Shown piece after piece: positions 1 through 7,533 of a DNA stretch of 11,909 nucleotides. The notes below the pieces were generated by a model, which was not told the DNA's origin, searched no databases, and was given only the letters and a program-made list of their open reading frames with translations. A program made the position numbers and the translations under genes. This stretch comes from Christensenella sp. UBA7584 (GTDB lineage Bacteria > Bacillota > Clostridia > Christensenellales > UBA1242), in contig DLKQ01000016.1 of NCBI GenBank assembly GCA_002477805.1, positions 1 to 11,909 on the forward strand, given 5' to 3'. The first letter of the stretch is position 1. The number at the start of each line of letters is the position of its first letter.

Positions 1-2156
1 AAGGTAACGGAACTGAGACAAGCCCATACATTGTAGACAGTGCAGACAAACTTGCGTGGATTAGTGAAAATTCAAATATATCATCAATGTATGACTTTGT
101 AAACAACAAACACTACAGGCAAACAGTTGATATAAACCTAAACAACGAAGCATTTAAGCGAATTTCGGGAAGAACATATTTTTACGATGGTAAAAGCTAC
201 GTAATATACAATATGTCTATAACATATAGTGAAACTGCTGTTGATGTGAACGCAAGAGCGGGACTATTTGAGGTCCTTACTGATGGGTCTGTGCTGAAAG
301 ATTTAACGATATGTTCTGGTAGAATTAGTGCAAACCATCAAACACCAGGAAATGTAATAACGCCTACAATCTCAATTGGAGTGTTTGTTGCAGAAGGGTG
401 GGGTAGTAATAAAATCACAATAACAAATTGCCATTCAATGGGCATTACATTTAGTGCTTTTAGTGTTGTGGAAAATATGAATATTAATACTGGTGGTATT
501 TCGGGAAGTACTTCAAATAGTTTCAGGATTGAAAATTGCACAAGCAATAATGATATAAGTATTGATGGAGGCTCTTTTAATAATTCCATACGGTGTGGTG
601 GTATTGCGGGCAAAATTAGAGATGGTACAATAATTAATTGCAAAAACTATGGGGCTATAAAAGTCTCGTCATCAGTTACTAGTGATAACGGACTATCTGC
701 TGCGGGAGGAATTGTAGGTATACCACAAGGCTCTAGAGTTTTTTATTGTGAAAACTATGGTAATGTTGAAGCAGAAGGATGTGCTGGTGTTTACTCTGGT
801 GGTGTTTGTGGGCAATTTACAGACTATATCTCACAGGCTAGTAGATGTGTTTCAAGTTCAAATTTTGGGAATGTTGTAGCTCGTAATTCAACAACTAATA
901 ATCAAGGTAGTGTGTATGCTGGTGGTGTATGTGGTGTTGCTTATTCTCCAAATTTAGGAGATAAAATAGTTCTCAATTGTTATAACTTAGGTAATGTATA
1001 TGCAAGCCATTATGTAGCGTCTAGAATGCGTGCTAGTGGTGTTGCAAGTAATTCATATCGTGGTGCATTGCAAAATTGTTATAATGCAGGATATGTGCGA
1101 GGAAGTAGCAATGCAGATGAATTTATAACAGGTATTGCTTGGGTTTATAGGGCGGAAGGTGAAGTTATTAACTGTTATGCTGATAGCACAAATCTTTCAA
1201 AAGGTGCTGATGATTATCCTTCAAGTTATCCAGCCACAAAAGCTGTTGGATTTAAGACAGATGGAGCTAGTAACGCAGTCCTACTTGAAACTTCTCAAAT
1301 GAAATCAACAGCTGATAACACTGCACCAGAAGGAATCACTGGTTTTGATACCAATGTTTGGATTTTTGAAAAAGGTTGTTATCCAAAACTACAGAGTTTA
1401 ACTCAAAGCTCAGACAAGATAGACATTTCTAACGCAGAAACAAATGATTTTGAAAAGACATATACTTATACAACATATGCCATTCAACCTGAAATCACGA
1501 CAGTAACACTAAATGGTGAGACATTAATAGAATATGTTGATTATGTAGCATATTATTCTGGTAACGTAGGTGCAACAACATCAGCAAAAGTTGTTATACT
1601 AGGCATAGGAGAGTATACTGGAGAAAAAGTAATACTATTTACAATAAACCCAAAAAACATAACAGACTCTGATATGCTATTTACATTAGATGAGAGTGCA
1701 ACCCCGTTTACCTATGATGGCAAGTCGCACACACCGACCTTTACTCTTAAATATGGTGATTATCAGTTAATAGATAATGGTATTAATCCTCGGAATTATC
1801 TTCTTAGATACGCAACAACTTCAACAGCTACAACTGGTACATTGAACGCTCCAATTAACGCTGGAAATTACTATATGCTTATTTGTGGAAATGGGAGCTT
1901 TACCGGCATAATTCGAGTACAATTTGAGATAAAGAAAGTAGAGGTAACTATGCCAACACTAAAAGCGGGTAAAAGTCTTTCACATACATTTACAGGAGCT
2001 GAGGTTAAAATAGATGAAACTTGGTTTGATAATTTTGATAGTGACCTAATGCAACTAGTTGTAGGTGATGATTACACTTACTCTGCCACAAATGCAGGAA
2101 CATACAAAATTAGAATTGAGCTCAAAGACAAAACTAATTACAAGTGGAAAGGCTAG
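1..2156 (+). CDS. Repeat-rich surface protein with GLUG-like and MBG-like domains (5' partial)
   Basis: The reading frame is open from base 3, so the ATG at 87 is internal and the true start lies to the left; 717 residues are visible. Just before that ATG the frame encodes GNGTETSPYIVDSADKLAWI, the module that usually precedes GLUG-type repeats in Bacillota surface proteins. A long stretch of beta-helix-like repeats follows, with recurring NC-x-N-x-G and GG(I/V)xG units such as INCKNYGAI, YCENYGNV and LNCYNLGNV. From about base 1440 there are Ig-like modules of MBG type (YDGKSHTPTFTL; NAGTYKIRIELKDKTNYKW). No LPXTG motif, SLH repeat or C-terminal membrane segment is visible. The protein stops at YKWKG, where such modules normally continue for one or two more strands, so the C-terminus may be truncated. 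A role in adhesion or the cell surface is inferred from the domain types only. A strong terminator follows. Confidence 0.75.
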   Translation, partial: GNGTETSPYIVDSADKLAWISENSNISSMYDFVNNKHYRQTVDINLNNEAFKRISGRTYFYDGKSYVIYNMSITYSETAVDVNARAGLFEVLTDGSVLKDLTICSGRISANHQTPGNVITPTISIGVFVAEGWGSNKITITNCHSMGITFSAFSVVENMNINTGGISGSTSNSFRIENCTSNNDISIDGGSFNNSIRCGGIAGKIRDGTIINCKNYGAIKVSSSVTSDNGLSAAGGIVGIPQGSRVFYCENYGNVEAEGCAGVYSGGVCGQFTDYISQASRCVSSSNFGNVVARNSTTNNQGSVYAGGVCGVAYSPNLGDKIVLNCYNLGNVYASHYVASRMRASGVASNSYRGALQNCYNAGYVRGSSNADEFITGIAWVYRAEGEVINCYADSTNLSKGADDYPSSYPATKAVGFKTDGASNAVLLETSQMKSTADNTAPEGITGFDTNVWIFEKGCYPKLQSLTQSSDKIDISNAETNDFEKTYTYTTYAIQPEITTVTLNGETLIEYVDYVAYYSGNVGATTSAKVVILGIGEYTGEKVILFTINPKNITDSDMLFTLDESATPFTYDGKSHTPTFTLKYGDYQLIDNGINPRNYLLRYATTSTATTGTLNAPINAGNYYMLICGNGSFTGIIRVQFEIKKVEVTMPTLKAGKSLSHTFTGAEVKIDETWFDNFDSDLMQLVVGDDYTYSATNAGTYKIRIELKDKTNYKWKG

Positions 2157-2210
2157 TAATAAATGATAACACTGTTCAGTATTTTTAAAATATAGCAAAC
2201 TAATTAAAAC

Positions 2211-2265
2211 CAGCAGATAATCAAAAATTACAAAAAAATTTGATATTATCTGTTGATTTTTTTTT
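2211..2265 (+). terminator. Rho-independent terminator of the surface protein gene
   Basis: The arm at 2211-2225 (CAGCAGATAATCAAA) pairs with 2239-2255 (TTTGATATTATCTGTTG), leaving a 2-nt AT bulge and one G-U pair around a 13-nt A-rich loop. Nine T residues follow at 2257-2265. It lies about 55 nt after the stop of the upstream gene. Its 3' end overlaps the -35 element of the rpsB promoter. Confidence 0.85.
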
Positions 2266-2281
2266 AAAAAAGTGATAAAAT
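2253..2281 (+). promoter_or_regulatory. rpsB-tsf promoter
   Basis: TTGATT at 2253-2258 is a -35 element and TAAAAT at 2276-2281 is a -10, with a 17-bp spacer. TG at 2273-2274, one base before the -10, makes it an extended -10. Transcription would begin near 2288, giving a leader of about 115 nt. The -35 sits inside the descending arm and T tract of the upstream terminator. Confidence 0.75.
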
Positions 2282-2287
2282 CAAATC

Positions 2288-2403
2288 ATTGAAATACACA
2301 CCATTGGTTATTTGCGTGTAGGTGCTTGGAGAAATCTAGGTTGCACAATGAGTTTTAACATCAATGGGAGGACTAACAAAATAATGGAAAAGGAGAATAA
2401 AAA
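2288..2403 (+). promoter_or_regulatory. Structured 5' leader of rpsB, candidate S2 autoregulatory element
   Basis: The predicted leader can fold. A hairpin at 2322-2346 pairs GTGC with GCAC and TTGGA with TCTAG, is closed by a GAAA tetraloop, and has a 3-nt bulge on the 3' side. Upstream, TACAC (2295-2299) pairs with GTGTA (2316-2320). The loop of that hairpin holds CCATTGGT (2301-2308), which is complementary to ATCAATGG (2360-2367) with one G-U pair, so a pseudoknot is possible. rpsB leaders bind S2 and regulate translation in some bacteria. I cannot match this to a known family, so the regulatory role is inference. Confidence 0.4.
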
Positions 2404-3225
2404 ATGTCAGTAATTTCAATAAAACAATTGCTTGAAGCAGGAGTACAGTTTGGTCACCCAACCAGACAATGGAACCCAAAAATGAAGCAATATATTTTCG
2501 TTGCACGCAACGACACACACATCATCGACCTAGAACAAACGGTTGTTCTTGCAGAGCAAGCTTACAACTATGTTTGTGATATGGTAAAACAGGGTAAAAA
2601 TGTTTTGTTTGTAGGAACAAAAAAGCAAGCAAGTGAGGCTGTTAAAGAAGAAGCTGAGCGTTGCGGAATGTTTTATGTAAACACCCGTTGGCTTGGTGGA
2701 ACACTTACAAACTTCAAAACAATCCGAAGCAGAATTGAGAGACTCAACAAACTTAACCAAATGGAAAAAACAGGCGAATTTGAATTTTTTCCAAAGAAGG
2801 AAGTTATTGCTCTTAAAGCAGAAAGAGACAAACTACAAAGAAACTTGGGTGGAATCAAAGATATGACTTCACTTCCTGGACTCTTGTTTGTTGTTGACCT
2901 TAAAAAAGAACACATTGCGGTTAAAGAGGCAAAAGCGCTTGGTATCCCAATTGTTGGTCTTGTAGATACAAACTGTGACCCAGAACTTGTTGATGTGGTT
3001 ATTCCAGGAAATGACGATGCTATTCGTTCAGTAAAACTAATTGCTAGCCTTGTTGCAAATGCTGTAATTGAAGCAAAAACAGGTGAAAGCTTTAGTGTCG
3101 AGGACGAGGACATTACTCCAGAAGAACTTGAAGCAGCTATAGAACCAAAAGAAAAAGAAACAAAAAGAGTTTTTAAGAAAAAAGAAGAAAAAATCGAAGC
3201 TGAAGAAGTAAAAGAGGAAAAATAG
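2404..3225 (+). CDS. rpsB: 30S ribosomal protein S2
   Basis: S2 (uS2) is a late-assembling protein of the small ribosomal subunit that sits between head and body; S1, where present, contacts it. Family signatures are clear: the N-terminal LLEAGVQFGHPTRQWNPKM, the TRWLGGTLTNFKTI block starting at T94, and DTNCDP followed by IPGNDDAIRS near residue 200. The ATG has an AGGAG 8 nt upstream (2391-2395). At 273 aa it is about 25-30 residues longer than the usual 240-250. The excess is a Lys/Glu-rich tail (about residues 238-273) that is probably disordered. tsf begins 21 nt later with its own ribosome binding site, the usual pairing. Confidence 0.97.
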   Translation: MSVISIKQLLEAGVQFGHPTRQWNPKMKQYIFVARNDTHIIDLEQTVVLAEQAYNYVCDMVKQGKNVLFVGTKKQASEAVKEEAERCGMFYVNTRWLGGTLTNFKTIRSRIERLNKLNQMEKTGEFEFFPKKEVIALKAERDKLQRNLGGIKDMTSLPGLLFVVDLKKEHIAVKEAKALGIPIVGLVDTNCDPELVDVVIPGNDDAIRSVKLIASLVANAVIEAKTGESFSVEDEDITPEELEAAIEPKEKETKRVFKKKEEKIEAEEVKEEK

Positions 3226-3246
3226 TTTAAAAAAGGAGAATTTAAA

Positions 3247-3912
3247 ATGGCAGTAACAGCAAAAGACATAACAGAATTAAGACAAAGAACTCAAGCGGGT
3301 ATGCTTGATTGTAAAAAAGCACTTGAAGCAACAAATGGTGATATGCAAAAAGCTACAGAGTGGCTTAGAGAAAAAGGAATGGCTTCCGCAGCAAAAAAAG
3401 AGGGCAGAATTGCTGCTGAAGGAATTGTTGAAAGTTACATTCATATGGGAGGAAAAATCGGTGTTCTCCTTGAAGTAAACTGTGAAACAGACTTTGTTGC
3501 AAAAAGTGAAGCTTTTAAAGAATTTGTTCACAATGTAGCTCTCCAAATTGCTGCAAGCAAACCTCTTTATGTGAGTGAAGCTGATGCAGACCAAACAGCA
3601 CTTGAAGCTGAGAGAAAAATATTTATGGCACAAACTCAAAATGAAGGTAGACCAGCAAATGTTGCTGAAAAAATTGTTGAAGGTAGAATTAAAAAATACC
3701 TACAAGAAGTTTGCCTTTTAGACCAAGTATATTTCCGTGACGGAAGCAAAACAATAAATGAATATTTAAAAGAAACAATTGGAACAATCGGAGAAAAAAT
3801 CACAATTCGTCGTTTTGTTCGTTATGAAATGGGTGAGGGGCTTCAGAAGAAAGAAGAAAACTTTGCTGATGAAATTCAAAAGCAAATAGATAAACAAAAG
3901 GCTCAAGCCTAA
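3247..3912 (+). CDS. tsf: Elongation factor Ts
   Basis: EF-Ts is the guanine nucleotide exchange factor that releases GDP from EF-Tu. The N-terminal UBA-like domain is recognisable (ITELRQRTQAGMLDCKKAL), followed by a basic AAKKEGRIAAEG segment and the EF-Tu-contacting TDFVA motif at residues 81-85. At 221 aa it is a short form, close to single-core-domain EF-Ts proteins rather than the ~280-290 aa two-subdomain forms of E. coli and B. subtilis. The ATG follows AAGGAG with good spacing. It is the last gene of the rpsB-tsf transcript and is followed directly by a terminator. pyrH, the usual next gene, is absent here. Confidence 0.97.
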   Translation: MAVTAKDITELRQRTQAGMLDCKKALEATNGDMQKATEWLREKGMASAAKKEGRIAAEGIVESYIHMGGKIGVLLEVNCETDFVAKSEAFKEFVHNVALQIAASKPLYVSEADADQTALEAERKIFMAQTQNEGRPANVAEKIVEGRIKKYLQEVCLLDQVYFRDGSKTINEYLKETIGTIGEKITIRRFVRYEMGEGLQKKEENFADEIQKQIDKQKAQA

Positions 3913-3925
3913 AAAATATACAAAA

Positions 3926-3949
3926 GCGCCTATAAAATAGGCGTTTTTT
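3926..3949 (+). terminator. Rho-independent terminator after tsf
   Basis: CGCCTA (3927-3932) pairs with TAGGCG (3938-3943) around the loop TAAAA, and six T residues follow (3944-3949). The A-run 5' of the stem can extend pairing with the T-run. It ends rpsB-tsf transcription 14-37 nt after the stop codon. The frr promoter starts 3 nt later. Confidence 0.85.
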
Positions 3950-3951
3950 AT

Positions 3952-3980
3952 TTGCCAAAATTCAAAATTTGTAGTAAAAT
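3952..3980 (+). promoter_or_regulatory. frr promoter
   Basis: TTGCCA at 3952-3957 and TAAAAT at 3975-3980 are separated by 17 bp. The predicted start is near 3987, giving a leader of about 23 nt before the ATG at 4010. Its position just after the tsf terminator supports independent expression of frr. Confidence 0.65.
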
Positions 3981-4009
3981 AATTCTATTAAATAAAGAGG
4001 TGAAAAAAT

Positions 4010-4582
4010 ATGTTTACAAATCAAGAAGATAAAACTCTGTATGACAATCTAAAAACTCATTTAGAAGGAAATTACGAGCATTTCGTTTCAGAATTAGGTT
4101 CAGTTAGAGCAGGAAGAGCAAATCCGAGAATACTCGATAAAGTTATGGTAGACTACTATGGTACACTGACTCCACTTCCTCGAATGGCAAATATTTCTGC
4201 ACCGGATCCAAGAACGCTTCTTATTAGCTTGTGGGATATTAGTATGCTTCGTGAAGTTTTAAAAGCTATTCAAACAAGTGACCTTGGATTTAATCCTAGT
4301 GATGACGGAAAAGTTATTAGGCTTTATGTTCCTGCACCAACAGAGGAGCGAAGAGTTGAACTTGTAAAAATGGTGAGAAAGTTTGCTGAAGATGCAAGAA
4401 TTAATATGAGAAACGGGCGTAGAGAAGTTTTGGAAAAGTTCAAGGACTTAAAAAAGCAGTCTAAAATAACTGAAGATGATTTGGCTGTTGCTGAAAAAGA
4501 AGTTCAGAAAATACTTAACTCGTTTACAGATAAAGTTGATAGTACACTTGCTCAAAAAGAAAAAGAAATTATGGAAGTTTAA
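4010..4582 (+). CDS. frr: Ribosome recycling factor
   Basis: RRF works with EF-G to split post-termination ribosomes. At 190 aa it has the normal family length (about 185). The signature VRAGRANPRILDKV (V32 onward) is present, followed by the YYGTLTPLPRMANISAPDPRTL segment that forms the start of domain II. The charged C-terminal helix (RREVLEKFKDLKKQSKITED) belongs to the three-helix bundle of domain I. The ATG is preceded by AAAGAGGTG. In most bacteria pyrH lies between tsf and frr. Here it is missing, and a terminator-promoter pair occupies the gap. Confidence 0.97.
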   Translation: MFTNQEDKTLYDNLKTHLEGNYEHFVSELGSVRAGRANPRILDKVMVDYYGTLTPLPRMANISAPDPRTLLISLWDISMLREVLKAIQTSDLGFNPSDDGKVIRLYVPAPTEERRVELVKMVRKFAEDARINMRNGRREVLEKFKDLKKQSKITEDDLAVAEKEVQKILNSFTDKVDSTLAQKEKEIMEV

Positions 4583-4644
4583 CTAATTCGTAAAATCTAG
4601 TTTAAAAATCAAATTTTCGTATATCATAAAATTAAATTAACGCG

Positions 4645-4650
4645 TATAAT
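4645..4650 (+). promoter_or_regulatory. Possible -10 element upstream of uppS
   Basis: A perfect TATAAT lies 17 nt before the uppS start in an AT-rich gap of 85 nt with no convincing terminator. No good -35 hexamer is found 16-18 bp upstream (the best position reads TATCAT), and there is no TG extension. It may be a weak promoter for the uppS-cdsA-rseP operon, or the operon may be read through from frr. Confidence 0.3.
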
Positions 4651-4667
4651 AAATAAAAGAGGTTGTA

Positions 4668-5387
4668 ATGATTTTAGGCAAAACAAAAATATATCGAAAA
4701 TTGAATCTATCCAGATTGCCACAGCATATCGCAATCATTATGGACGGCAATGGAAGATGGGCTTCTAGTAGGGGTTTGCCTAGAAGTTTGGGTCATAAAG
4801 CAGGTTGTGAAAATATTAAGAAAATAACTCAAAATATATTTGATTTAGGTATTAAGGTCGTAAGTTATTTTGCGTTTAGCACCGAAAATTGGAAGAGGCC
4901 CAAAGATGAAATTGAGAATATATTTAATCTTATACGTGAATATGTAAATGAAAATACAAAAGATTTTAAAGAAAAAGGCGTAAAAATTATTTTTAGTGGT
5001 GATTTTGAAAAATTACCAAAGGATTTGATTTGTTCTTTTAAAAAAGTTATGAAAGAAACCGAAAATGGTGAAAAATTCATCATAAATTTTGCTGTTAACT
5101 ATGGCGGAAGAGATGATATTATTCGCGCTGTGAATAAGGCGGTTGAGGCTGGGGAAAAGATAGACCAACAGGAATTTTCAAAACTTTTGGACACAAGTGA
5201 ACTTGTAGACCCTGACTTTGTCATTAGAACAAGTGGCGAAATGCGAATTTCTAATTTTATGCTATATCAAATGGCCTATAGTGAGTTTTATTTTACAAAA
5301 ACATATTGGCCAAGTTTTTCAAATAAAGAATTGCAAATTGCTTTAGTTGATTTTCAGAAAAGAAAAAGACGTTTTGGCAGTGTGTGA
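4668..5387 (+). CDS. uppS: Isoprenyl transferase (undecaprenyl diphosphate synthase)
   Basis: This cis-prenyltransferase adds isopentenyl diphosphate units to farnesyl diphosphate to build the C55 lipid carrier for peptidoglycan and other wall polymers. It is a cytosolic, membrane-associated dimer. Conserved blocks are present in order: HIAIIMDGNGRWA with catalytic D26, GHKAG, the YFAFSTENWKRP block, and the diphosphate-binding IRTSGEMRISNF block with R187 and R193, followed by YSEFYFT. The length of 239 aa fits the family. The ATG follows GAGG with a 5-nt gap. cdsA starts 18 nt downstream, matching the usual uppS-cdsA pairing. Exact chain length cannot be read from sequence, but the context favours C55. 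Confidence 0.95.
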   Translation: MILGKTKIYRKLNLSRLPQHIAIIMDGNGRWASSRGLPRSLGHKAGCENIKKITQNIFDLGIKVVSYFAFSTENWKRPKDEIENIFNLIREYVNENTKDFKEKGVKIIFSGDFEKLPKDLICSFKKVMKETENGEKFIINFAVNYGGRDDIIRAVNKAVEAGEKIDQQEFSKLLDTSELVDPDFVIRTSGEMRISNFMLYQMAYSEFYFTKTYWPSFSNKELQIALVDFQKRKRRFGSV

Positions 5388-5405
5388 TAACAAAAGAGGT
5401 TTTTT

Positions 5406-6380
5406 ATGGAAATTAAACAAAACACTCCCGCAAATATGGGAAAACGAGTACTTTCGGGTGCTGTTATACTAATTTTGCTCGCTACATTTTTGCTGGTGAG
5501 GGAAGTTGCTGAAAGTGCAAAATTTATATTTGATGTTTTTGTTGGGTTTTTAATGATAACAGGAACATTTGAAGTAGAAAACTTGCTAAAACAGATGGAC
5601 AGGCACGCATTTAGCTTGGCTTTAGGAATTTATCCGCTTTTATGTTTTAGTTTATTAATTCTTTCAGTTGCTTACAACTTGGGACTGATTGCATTTTTAC
5701 TTTTAACTATTTTAGCTCTTTTTGTGTTAATTCTTGTCTTTTTTGCGTGCTCTATGATTGCAAAAAAGCAAACTCTTAAGAAAATGAATTTGGATAATTT
5801 TGAAGGGAAAAGAACTGATTATTGTGTTCAAAAAAGCTTAAACACAGTAATTGCTTGTATATATCCAACATTTTTGCTTTGTTTTGTCTTTTTAATCAAT
5901 CATTTTAATGCTTTTTCAGGAGTTACAACAAACATTGATTTAGGGCTATTTGGTTTGATTTTGCTTTTTGTGAGCACAATGTTTTCTGATACATTTGCAA
6001 TGCTTGTTGGAAGATGTATAAAAAGCAAAAAGATTAATTTAAAAAAACTAGGTCCTGGTAAATCTTGGAGCGGATTTGTTGGTGGAATTTTTGGTGCAAT
6101 GCTCGGTGCTTTCCTTGTTTTTATTGTATTTCAAAATGTAGGATATAAAGAGGTTTTTGCGGAAAATAATTTAGCGTTTTGGCAGTTTTTAATCGGTGGA
6201 TTTTTCTGTGGCGTTGTAAATATGTGTGGGGACATAGTATCATCTTATATTAAGCGATGCGCTGGGATAAAGGACTTTAGTAATTTTATTCCAGGTCACG
6301 GTGGTGTTATGGATAGAATAAATGGCTTGGTGTTTAACTCAGTGTTTATATATGTGTTTATGAGCATTGTTTTGGCATAG
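5406..6380 (+). CDS. cdsA: Phosphatidate cytidylyltransferase (CDP-diacylglycerol synthase)
   Basis: CdsA converts CTP and phosphatidic acid to CDP-diacylglycerol, the precursor of bacterial phospholipids. It is a polytopic membrane protein: several hydrophobic segments are evident (for example around residues 17-27, 75-120, 150-165 and 180-200), and the family signature lies near the C-terminus. The signature runs S280-Y-I-K-R ... K289-D290 ... P-G-H298-G-G-V-M-D303-R304-I-N306. All positions fit except the last, which is normally Asp and here is Asn (codon AAT at 6321-6323). Length (324 aa) is slightly above the common 260-300. The ATG follows GAGG at 5396-5399. dxr, often the next gene, is absent. 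Confidence 0.93.
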   Translation: MEIKQNTPANMGKRVLSGAVILILLATFLLVREVAESAKFIFDVFVGFLMITGTFEVENLLKQMDRHAFSLALGIYPLLCFSLLILSVAYNLGLIAFLLLTILALFVLILVFFACSMIAKKQTLKKMNLDNFEGKRTDYCVQKSLNTVIACIYPTFLLCFVFLINHFNAFSGVTTNIDLGLFGLILLFVSTMFSDTFAMLVGRCIKSKKINLKKLGPGKSWSGFVGGIFGAMLGAFLVFIVFQNVGYKEVFAENNLAFWQFLIGGFFCGVVNMCGDIVSSYIKRCAGIKDFSNFIPGHGGVMDRINGLVFNSVFIYVFMSIVLA

Positions 6381-6421
6381 TTAAGAAAATTTAGTAATAA
6401 AATATAAAAAGGAGTTTGTGA

Positions 6422-7528
6422 ATGGTTAATTTAATCTGTGCAACTTTTGGTAGCGTTATGACAACTATTGGTTACATTTTGCTTGCAATTCTTGTTCTTT
6501 TATTGATGATTACTATTCACGAATTCGGGCATTACACATTCGGAAAATGGCTTGGGTTTAAGATCAATGAGTTTTCAATTGGATTTGGTAAATCAATATA
6601 TTCTAAGACCAAAAAGAATGGTGAAAAGTTTAGTATAAGACTACTTCCACTTGGAGGGTATTGTGCTTTTGCCGGAGAAGATGAAGAAGACAGTGACCCA
6701 AACGCTTTTAATAACAAACCACCTTGGAAGAGAATAATAGTACTTTTTGGAGGCGTGTTTTTCAATTTTATTTCCGCAATTTTGTTTGCTTTTATTTTGC
6801 TTGTTGGCTTTGGTTATGATATTCCAAAGGTGGGGTCAGCGACTGACAATCAAGCATTTGTAGAGGCGTACAACCAAGGTAAGGCTGAAGATGAACAATT
6901 GCAAGTTTTAAAAGACGGAGATATTATTAGAAAGATAGATGGAACCAGCATTAGTTTTGTATCTGGAAAGACATTTTCTGTTTTGATGAGTGAGTATAAT
7001 ATTGGAGACAAATTTGTTTTAACTGTTCAAAGGCAAGGTGAGAAAGAGTGGGTCGACATAACGATGACCAAATTCGATGACCCTTCTGGTAAAATTGAGT
7101 CTGGTGTGCTAGGGGTTACAACAGAAGCTTACCGATATTCATTTTGGGAAGCATTGGTAAACTGTGTTCCTGTTGCGGCGGCAATGGCTTGGAAAGTCCT
7201 TGTATTTCTGTTTATGCTCATAACTGGAGGAGTTGCGATTTCAGAGGTTGGTGGACCTCTTACCACTATTGGGGTTATAGCGGAGTATTCACAACTAAAC
7301 ATTGCTAATCTGTTCGTATTTTTACCATTTATTGCTGCTAACTTAGCTGTATTTAATATTTTGCCAATTCCAGCCCTTGATGGTTCGAGAATTCTATTCA
7401 CTGTAATAGAGTGGATTCGAAAAAAACCAATAAATCGCAAAGTGGAAGGCTACATTCATATGGGTGGCCTGATTGTACTGTTTGCATTTGTGATTTTTGT
7501 TGATGTGTTTAATATATTTTGGAAGTGA
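6422..7528 (+). CDS. rseP: RseP/RasP-type site-2 intramembrane zinc metalloprotease (M50)
   Basis: This membrane protease cleaves substrates within the bilayer, typically anti-sigma factors and remnant signal peptides. The zinc site HEFGH is at residues 33-37 in the first membrane helix. A second hydrophobic segment carries GGVFFNF near 110, the third zinc ligand is in NILPIPALDG (N312-G321), and a final hydrophobic helix ends the protein. A single PDZ-like domain lies between, with KDGDIIRKIDGTSIS near residues 162-178. The length of 368 aa is shorter than B. subtilis RasP (about 420), consistent with one compact PDZ. GGAG at 6411-6414 is 7 nt before the ATG. The stop lies 5 nt before the next start, implying co-translation. 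The substrate is unknown. Confidence 0.93.
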   Translation: MVNLICATFGSVMTTIGYILLAILVLLLMITIHEFGHYTFGKWLGFKINEFSIGFGKSIYSKTKKNGEKFSIRLLPLGGYCAFAGEDEEDSDPNAFNNKPPWKRIIVLFGGVFFNFISAILFAFILLVGFGYDIPKVGSATDNQAFVEAYNQGKAEDEQLQVLKDGDIIRKIDGTSISFVSGKTFSVLMSEYNIGDKFVLTVQRQGEKEWVDITMTKFDDPSGKIESGVLGVTTEAYRYSFWEALVNCVPVAAAMAWKVLVFLFMLITGGVAISEVGGPLTTIGVIAEYSQLNIANLFVFLPFIAANLAVFNILPIPALDGSRILFTVIEWIRKKPINRKVEGYIHMGGLIVLFAFVIFVDVFNIFWK

Positions 7529-7533
7529 AATTT

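Noticed and set aside
2348..2413. A 21-codon ORF in the rpsB leader, overlapping the rpsB start in another frame
   Set aside because: Its ATG has only a weak TAGG upstream, the codons look random, and the real rpsB ribosome binding site lies inside it; a leader peptide cannot be supported.
2673..3269. 198-codon minus-strand ORF opposite rpsB
   Set aside because: Serine/phenylalanine-rich shadow of the Lys/Glu-rich coding strand, with no ribosome binding site or recognisable domain.
6372..6403. TTGGCA ... TAAAAT as a promoter for rseP
   Set aside because: The spacer is 20 bp, too long, and there is no TG extension; operon transcription from upstream is simpler.
7519..7533. TTG at 7519 as start of the PolC-like gene
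   Set aside because: It lies inside rseP without a good ribosome binding site; ATG 7534 has GGAAG at a suitable distance.
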